A stretch of DNA of 64,000 bases, taken from Sequoia sempervirens. Its lineage: Eukaryota > Streptophyta > Pinopsida > Cupressales > Cupressaceae. Below, one piece after another: positions 58,080-64,000 of the stretch (the first letter of the stretch is position 1; each line of letters starts with the position of its first letter). Both the position numbers and the translations under genes were made by a program. The stretch is from the NCBI GenBank assembly GCA_007258455.2, contig VDFB02254892.1, positions 62,001-126,000 of the forward strand. Reading direction: 5' to 3'. Under the pieces are notes generated by a model, which searched no databases, was not told where the DNA came from, and was given only the letters and a program-made list of their open reading frames with translations.

Positions 58080-59164
58080 TGTAGACACTAAAAATTGTCC
58101 TAGGCCTGCAACTCTTAATAATTCTTCCATCGTCATTCTTCATAATTAAATAATTTCAATTATTTAATTATTTCCTAAAGTCACATGTCCTTTATTAATT
58201 AAATAATCTTAATTTATTTAATTCATTCATTCTTATCTTTATTCCCCCTCGATTAATTAAATAAATTTCATTTATTTAGTTACGTCACTAATTAAGTCTA
58301 TCTTCTTTCTAAAATTAAATAAATGCTTATTTATTTAATTTATATGTCGTTTTCCACTATAATTAAATGATTACTTTTAATTATTTAATTATTCGTTAGC
58401 TTATTCTCTCTTTAATTAAATAAATTTTATTTATTTAATTTAATCCAATATCTTGTATTTTAAATTAAATCATTATTTAATTCAAAATGATTCCTCCTTA
58501 TCACAATCTTCTATAATTAAATAATATCTTTATTATTTAATTACTCATTAGCCGCTCAAATTTTAAAAGATTTGATTTTCTCTAACAGACTGCTTTTTTT
58601 TTCTCGACCTTATCTTCTACATTTAGTCCTTATATATCCGCATCTCGATTAATCTCCAACATTGATTAAATTATCTCTAATTTAATCTTGACCATTCATC
58701 TTTATCATTTTCTCTAATTTATCCCTAACCCCATTCCATGCCTCATCTTTTTAATCTTGATTATCGATTAATTATCTCTCGATCTCAGCCTTTCATTCGA
58801 AATCGACTTTCCTATAAAAGGGCTCTATCGTTGTCATTTCATCAATCTTGGAAGCTTTAGAAATCTTAGACATCTTTTACTATTTTTCCATCTTGCTTAG
58901 TACATCCATAGCCATTTAAAAATCTTCTATATTTTTATATTGCTATTGTCTTTAGGCCATATTTGCATGGTTAAGTAAAATATGAGGGAAAGTATTATAC
59001 TACAGCAAAATGGAGAAGTGTAATGAAGGGGATTCATGGAATGCATGAGGGTTTGGTGAAATATTTCATTTATTTATGCTTTATATTCCATTGTGCTTCA
59101 TTATTAGCTAGGGTTTTGTTTGTTTATGATTTGTATTGCTAACCTAATTTTTTCCCTCGCTATA
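58080..59164 (+). repeat. 3' LTR of element B
   Basis: Begins TGTAGACACTAAAAATTG. Its end reads CCCTCGCTATA where the 5' copy has CTACA, a C-to-T change in the terminal CA. 1085 bp. It carries the same palindrome array and TATA box as the 5' LTR. Confidence 0.92.
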
Positions 59165-59169
59165 GGAAC
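59165..59169. repeat. Target-site duplication of element B, right copy (GGAAC)
   Basis: Unchanged GGAAC, as in the uninterrupted LTR of element A at 9793-9797. Confidence 0.8.
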
Positions 59170-60370
59170 AACGACCCTTTCCCAATCCTGTGATCAGTGA
59201 GCTTGTTCCAATCAATTCTATTGAAGAGAATCGATGAAACTATTCTGATATGTGAATGAAAACATGATTTTAATCTTAAATGAGCACGATGTAAAAGCTA
59301 ATCTACCATGATTTCATGCTAAATGATTCAGATATGCAATTGCTAAACTAATCTAAATGAGATTTAAACCAAAAAATTCAAACCCTAATTATCTAATTAG
59401 CTAAATGGATGCATGGAAGCCATTAATGGAAGCTAAGCTATTATGCAACTAAAAATGAACCAAGATATGCTAAATGTGAGTAAATTATGAGTGTGAGTGT
59501 GAGTGTGAGTGATTTCAACAGCATAAGTTTGCTCTGAAAGATGGGTGATGGATCCATTTGTCTCCAATTAGTGACCTATTTATAGGAAAGCAAATGAGAA
59601 ATGAAGGGTTGAGATCAAAAAAGCTAACCAATGGTCAAGGATGGAGGAGATAAGAGGCATGGATCATGGATTCTCATCAACGGATGAGAATGCAAGATGA
59701 GATTTAATCAAGGGTTCTCATTCCTTCCAAACAAACACACTTTTGACCTATTTAAGAGGTCAAAGGTTAACTTGCTCAAGAGGTTTCAAGTTTAACTTGC
59801 TCAAGAAGCCAAGTGAGAATATTCCCTTTTTCAAATGATTGGAGGAGAGAGAATATTCTTTGGAATATTCTCATGGGTGAGGAAAAAGGATATTTAGTTA
59901 ATTAAAACTAAATTTAATTATGCAAAGGAGGAAAATTCCCTTGGAATATTCCTTTGCAAGTGGGAGGAATTTGGATTAATTAGATAATTGCTAATTAAAC
60001 AAGGTTTTAATCATGCAATTAGGGGACTTAGAAGAATAAAGTGATATTCGTTAAATTAAATGATTTAATGAATGGGGGAAAGGTGAAATGACATTTAATT
60101 AAATAACTTAGGGTTATTTAATTAAATAAGACTTAGGGAATTAAATTAAATAGTTTGATTTATCTAATTTAATGAGATGAAATGTTAGCGTGAAAGGGGG
60201 GGATTAACCTGATTAAATGAATTAGGTTAGTGATGCAAATGACATAATTAATTAAATAGCTAGGCTAATTCAATTAATTAAGCAAAAAGAGGATGGATTT
60301 GAGAGGAAATGATGTTAGTATACCTAATTCGAGTGCATGATATCATTCGGGATATTTTTCAGTTTCTACA
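59170..60370 (-). repeat. Element A 5' LTR, second fragment
   Basis: Continues the LTR after the insertion of B and ends AGTTTCTACA at 60370, so element A starts TGTAGAAACTG here. It aligns with 9798-10998. AT-rich palindromes lie at 60040-60290. An extra GTGTGA unit lies in the GTGTGA run at 59491-59510. Confidence 0.88.
59577..59584 (-). promoter_or_regulatory. TATA box in the 5' LTR of element A
   Basis: TATAAATA followed by GGTCAC on the minus strand; also present in the 3' LTR at 10201-10208. It is now separated from its element by the 25-kb insertion of B. Confidence 0.6.
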
Positions 60371-61229
60371 ATAATAATAAGATGTAGATTAATATGTATT
60401 TCTATTATATATTCACCACCTAATATTTATCTTATTTATAAGCATTATTGACAAGACATTTAAATTTTTAATTCATATATTAATAATATTTTTCTTGATG
60501 TACTTCCTAATGTACAACAATGTTACTTTGAATACTATCTATTATTTTCTAGTTCATTTATTAGATTTAATCATCCATTCAAACTCCTCTATATCTATAG
60601 GTCAGTAACTAAATAAAATTATAGTCATTATTATTGGTAAAAAATGTTATTTGTGACTATGACAATATTGTTTTCTTTTTATTTCACGCTAATTATAAGA
60701 CGGGATATTTCGTTGTATCTCATTAAAGATTCAAACCTCCATATATGCATGTTTGTGTCATAATTTTTGTACTTTACATATACGTATACACATAAACGCA
60801 CCCAGACAAATTACACATCTATAAATATGTTATTTTATATTTTGAGTTTTTCTAAATATATGTCCCTTGTTTTTTAATTTTAATCATTATTATTTATTAA
60901 TCATTTTAGGACACCTTTATTGAAACTTAAGATTTATTTTCTAATTTTAATTTAAATATATGTTAGCTATGTTTTAGCTTTATTTACATATTTCTAAAAA
61001 TAATTCTTAAATATTGATATAATAATACATTAAATTATTAAAACAATCATATCCTTAAGATATGTAATATTTTTTTTTAATATTCAAAATAAAATAACTC
61101 TTAAGTTAGTTAAAATATCTTTATGTAAATATATTAAATAAAATATCTATTAATAAAAATAAATTAAAATAGTTGTGTACCTTCTCTTATGTAAGGAAGA
61201 TAGAGTAGCAAAAACAACTTCCTTTCCAA
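60371..61229. other. AT-rich DNA between elements A and D
   Basis: Very AT-rich, with no coding signal. Because the primer-binding site of element D starts at 61230, at least the right part must be the 5' LTR of D. Its start cannot be set without the second copy, which lies outside the window. Confidence 0.5.
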
Positions 61230-61241
61230 TGGTGCCAAAGC
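61230..61241 (+). promoter_or_regulatory. Primer-binding site of element D
   Basis: TGGTGCCAAAGC agrees at 9 of 12 positions with TGGTATCAGAGC, the initiator Met-tRNA complement, and is followed by TTG as in many Tnt1-like elements. Confidence 0.65.
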
Positions 61242-61355
61242 TTGATCACCTTTGGTTTCAGTTGTGGGTTCTTGAGCTTTTTGCGTTAATCAAGGTTTGA
61301 GTGGGAGCTTGTGCAAAGGATAATTTGTGATCTTGTTGCAGATATCTTTTTTCAA

Positions 61356-62430
61356 ATGGAAAGCATATCTATCAGAATTGAGGTAGAGAAGTTTTATGGC
61401 ACAAACTTTGAAATGTGGAAGTTGAAGATGGAAGATTTGTTGATTGATCAGGATCTATGGGATGTAGTGGATGAAAATTTCTAGAGGCCTACAAATCTAG
61501 CTTTGGCTGCAAAATGTGATGTAATGGATAGAAAAGCTAAAGGTCTTGTTAGACTATGTCTTGCAGATTCAATCCTGATAAATGTCCACAAAGAATCCAC
61601 TTCAAAGAATCTTTGGAAGAAGTTGGGTGAGATATACCAAGCCTAATCTCTAGTAAATAAGATTTTCTTGAGGAAGAAGTTGTATTCCTTGAGAATGGAA
61701 GAAGGTGGACAAATTTTCAAGAATCTGGAAAAATTCTATATGTTGGTGACTTAGTTGACCTTAGTTAGGTTTAAGATGGACGAAGAAGAAAGGTGCTAAA
61801 CTTTGTTTTGTTTGCTGCCAGACTCACAGGACAGCCTAGTCATGGCCATTGGGAGCACTTCAATCATCTTGAAGATGGAGGATGTTGTTAGTTCTCTACT
61901 CTCTGAAGAGATGAGAAAGAAGGTCTCTCTGAATTCCAAAGAGGATTTGAGTGTTTGAGGAAAACAAAAAGAATGAGGCAAAGATGAGAAGCAGTGTGGC
62001 CATTCCAAGTCCAAGAATAAGGAGAGATCAAAATCTCCAGGTAAGTTCAAGGCAATATGTTGGAACTGTAGAAAATCTAGATACTTTTGAAAGGAATGTA
62101 AAGAAGAGAAGAAAAAGAAGAAAAAGAAAGATTATGATTCTGAGTTTGAAAAGGAAGATGGAGACGACTTTATTGCAGCCTTGGTCACTCGTGCAAGTGA
62201 TAATGCATGGTTGATAGACTCGGGTGCATCTTTCCACATGACTCATAATAGAAATTGGTTTAGTAAGTATGAAAACTATGATGGTGGTAAGGTGTATTTG
62301 GGTGATAATTCTTTCCTTGACATTGTTGGTCGTGGTAGTATTCATGTGAAATTTTCTAATGGTAGAGTTAGACAATATGATGGTGTCTTGCATATCCCAA
62401 GACTAGCAAGAGATGGTTTCCACTTTTGCA
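61356..62430 (+). pseudogene. Copia gag and protease (element D)
   Basis: Starts MESISIRIEVEKFYGTNFEM at 61356, a typical copia gag start, then WKLKMEDLLIDQDLWDVV and LCLADSILINV. There are stops at 61482, 61644, 61752, 61797, 61956, 61971 and 62088 (all TAA, TAG or TGA in frame). The zinc knuckle CWNCRKSRYF*KEC (62058-62099) has Tyr where His is expected. A lysine tract KEEKKKKKKKD follows. Protease: AWLIDSGASFHMT near 62206-62242, with an intact DSGA, then YLGDNSFLDIVGRGSIHVKF. A frameshift or small deletion lies near 62410. Confidence 0.85.
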
Positions 62431-63530
62431 GATGGTCATGGCTTCTGGGTACCCAAGGGTGCTTTGTCTATTGAATCAAAGTTTCCTGCAGAGAAGACCG
62501 TGTTATGGTACCAAAGGCTTGGCCACATTGGATAGAAGGGTTTAAAGGCCTTGAAAAATAAGAACCTTGTTGAGGGGTTGAATGATTCCAATCTAGAGTT
62601 TGATTTTTGTGAGCATTGTATTTATGGAAAATAGAACCGCGTTTAGTTTTACTTGTCTTCTCATAAGTCTTCATATATCTTGGATCTGATTCATTCGAAT
62701 TTATTTGGTCCTGTTGATGTTGCTTTTATTGGTAAATCAGTTTATTATGTTACTTTCATTGTTGATTTCAGTAGGACATGGGTGTATTTTTTAAAGAGTA
62801 AATTTGAAGTTTTCAGTCCTTTTAAGGAGTTCAAGGCTATGGTAGAAACTCGGAATGGAAAGAAAATTAAATGTTTGAGGACTGACAATGGCGGTGAGTA
62901 CTGTTCTGCAGATTTTGACAAATTCTATATAGATTGCGGGATTAAAAGACAAAAGAAAACTTTGTATTCTCCTCGACAGAATGGAGTTGTAGCAAAACGT
63001 TGATGGAAAATTCTAGGAGCATGTTGGGTGGAGCTAATTTAGAACAAAAATTTTGGGTTGAAGTTGTTGCCACTGCTTGTTATTTGATAAATAAATCTCC
63101 TACATCAGCACTTGTTGATAAAACGCCAATGGAGGCATGGTTGGGGAAAAAGCCTTCACTTAGACATTTAAGATTTTTCAATTGTGAGGCATATGCACAC
63201 GTGCCTAAGGAGAAGAGAACAAAGTTGGATTCTAAGGTTGTCAAATGTATCTTAATCGGCTATAGCTATGGTGTGGATACAAGCTTGGGACCCTATTGCA
63301 CAAAAGGTAATTTATTCTAGAAATGTTATTTTTAGAGAGATTAAATCTTCTCCTGTTACTTTTCAACCAGAATGGCATAAAGAAATTGAACATAAAAAGG
63401 ATGTGATTCAACTTCCTACTATGCCTAAGAAAGTTGAATCGAGGCCCCAAGATAGACAAGAATTTGAGGATAGCAACCACCTGAAAGGTATGGGTATTCA
63501 CCTAATGATTGGAAGTGTATATTTTCTTTG
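62431..63530 (+). pseudogene. Copia integrase (element D)
   Basis: Zinc domain: LWYQRLGHIG, then FCEHCIYGK (62500-62635). Catalytic core: LDLIHSNLFGPVDVAF (62680-62725), with Asn where the first Asp is expected (HSD to HSN). Second Asp is intact in LRTDNGGEY (62876-62902). The third site, QNGVVAKR (62979-63002), has Lys where Glu is expected. Next come WVEVVATACYLINKSP and KTPMEAWLGKKPSLRHLRFF. Stop at 63001 and a frameshift near 63000; another at about 63270. Confidence 0.85.
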
Positions 63531-63540
63531 AGTACTAACA

Positions 63541-64000
63541 TTGATGAACCGAGATCTGTGCAAGAGGCTTTGAGTATGAATGATGCAAAGTCCTGGAAAA
63601 TAGCCATGGATGAAGAGATGGAAGCTCTTAAAAGAAATGATACATGGGACCTTGTACCATTGCCTAAAGGTCGAAAACATGTTGGATGTAAATAGTTGTT
63701 TAAGAAAAAGATTGGTTCAGATGGAAATGTTGAAAATTATAAGGCATAGTTGGTTGTGAAGGGATACTCTTAGGTTGAGGGTATTGATTATAGTGAGATC
63801 TTTTCTCTTGTTGCGAAAATGGCATCCATTCAATTTTTATTATCTATTGCAGTAGCTTATGACCTAAAGGTTGAAAAAATGGATGTGAAAATTGCTTTCC
63901 TTCATGGTGATTCGGAGGAAAAAAATTATATGACACAGCTAGAGCACTACATGGTGAAAGGTAAAAGCAAGTTGGTTTGTAAGTTAAAGAAATCCTTGTA
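63541..64000 (+). pseudogene. Copia reverse transcriptase, N-terminal part (element D)
   Basis: ALSMNDAKSWKIAMDEEMEA, LKRNDTWDLVPLPKGRKHVG, then stops at Trp/Gln positions in the finger region (63694, 63748, 63772), LVVKGYS, VEGIDYSEIFSLVAKMASI and MDVKIAFLHGDSEE (the MDVKTAFL motif, first catalytic Asp). The sequence stops at KSKLVCKLKKSL at the window end, before the YVDD box. Confidence 0.88.

Larger units (their letters stand above)
34034..59164 (+). mobile_element. Element B: Tat-lineage Ty3/gypsy LTR retrotransposon nested in the 5' LTR of element A
   Basis: Plus-strand element bounded by two LTRs of exactly 1085 bp (34034-35118 and 58080-59164) and a 5-bp target duplication. Without the LINE inserted in its leader it is about 17.2 kb. 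Gene order: primer site, leader, gag, protease, G-patch, RT/RNase H, archaeal-type RNase H, integrase, 3' non-coding cassettes, antisense PMD gene, polypurine tract, LTR. It is related to element A in every domain but has a different LTR. It is dead: gag is frameshifted, there are many stops, and a deletion removed the first integrase Asp. The RT YVDD box is intact. Confidence 0.9.
9720..60370 (-). mobile_element. Element A: Tat-lineage Ty3/gypsy LTR retrotransposon (host of nested insertions)
   Basis: A single minus-strand element spans 9720-60370. Removing nested element B with its extra target-site copy (about 25.1 kb) and nested element C (about 7.0 kb) leaves about 18.5 kb. The 3' LTR (9720-10998) is 1279 bp. 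The split 5' LTR (33955-34033 plus 59170-60370) is 1280 bp. In transcription order it carries 5' leader, gag, protease, G-patch, RT with RNase H, archaeal-type RNase H, integrase, 3' non-coding region, an antisense PMD gene, polypurine tract and 3' LTR. Two RNase H domains, great length and an extra ORF between pol and the 3' LTR are known marks of the Tat lineage (Ogre, Retand, Grande). It cannot be autonomous: its coding regions are full of stops and the RT YVDD box is lost. I found no clear target-site duplication: the outer flanks are TGAAC (left) and ATAAT (right). Confidence 0.85.
61230..64000 (+). mobile_element. Element D: Tnt1/Tork-like Ty1/copia element, cut by the window end
   Basis: Leader, gag, protease, integrase and the start of RT in copia order, on the plus strand. 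gag-protease keeps one frame from 61356 to about 62430, interrupted only by in-frame stops. Later parts have frameshifts. The 3' half lies beyond the window. Confidence 0.85.

Noticed and set aside
1..64000. CRISPR array, tRNA, rRNA, bacterial operon or host protein-coding gene.
   Set aside because: No regular spacer repeats, no cloverleaf or rRNA sequence seen, and every recognisable coding stretch belongs to a transposable element.

Overview
This is about 64 kb of plant nuclear DNA made almost entirely of transposable elements. I see no intact host gene, no tRNA or rRNA gene and no CRISPR array. Base composition is AT-rich. The families present are Tat-lineage Ty3/gypsy elements of 17-18 kb, Ty1/copia elements and a plant LINE with an RNase H domain. 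All carry many stop codons. This fits the repeat fraction of a large plant genome. I lean towards a gymnosperm, probably a conifer, but that rests on general resemblance and not on a diagnostic gene. LAYOUT: 1-2539 is featureless AT-rich DNA. 2540-5800 (minus strand) is a badly decayed chromovirus-like Ty3/gypsy polyprotein (element F). 7832-9299 is a copia-type LTR followed by a decayed primer-binding site, with no body attached (element E). 9720-60370 is one Tat-lineage Ty3/gypsy element on the minus strand (element A), broken open by two later insertions. Its 3' LTR is 9720-10998. Its 5' LTR is split into 33955-34033 and 59170-60370. A Ty1/copia element on the minus strand (element C, about 15496-22540) sits in A's 3' non-coding region. 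A second Tat-lineage element on the plus strand (element B, 34034-59164) sits inside A's 5' LTR, with LTRs of exactly 1085 bp each and a 5-bp target duplication (GAAAC/GGAAC). B's own 5' leader was hit by a plant LINE (about 37000-44886). To the right of A, 60371-61229 is AT-rich, and 61230-64000 is the 5' part of a Tnt1/Tork-like copia element (element D) that runs off the window. HOW THE PARTS FIT: A and B are related elements with the same unusual gene order: gag with a CCHC-like knuckle, protease, a G-patch motif, reverse transcriptase with RNase H, a second archaeal-type RNase H, integrase, 3' non-coding cassettes, an extra gene on the opposite strand encoding a plant mobile domain (PMD), polypurine tract and LTR. 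In A the antisense gene has its own TATA box, a GT-AG intron, and one reading frame across the splice for about 614 codons, broken only by in-frame stops. The LINE carries a third long ORF of unknown function after its RNase H domain. The antisense PMD genes, the LINE third ORF, the arrays of AT-rich palindromes in the LTRs, and a possible case of A being copied with C already inside it are the observations most worth following up. All divergence counts given here are by eye on stretches of sequence, not full alignments.
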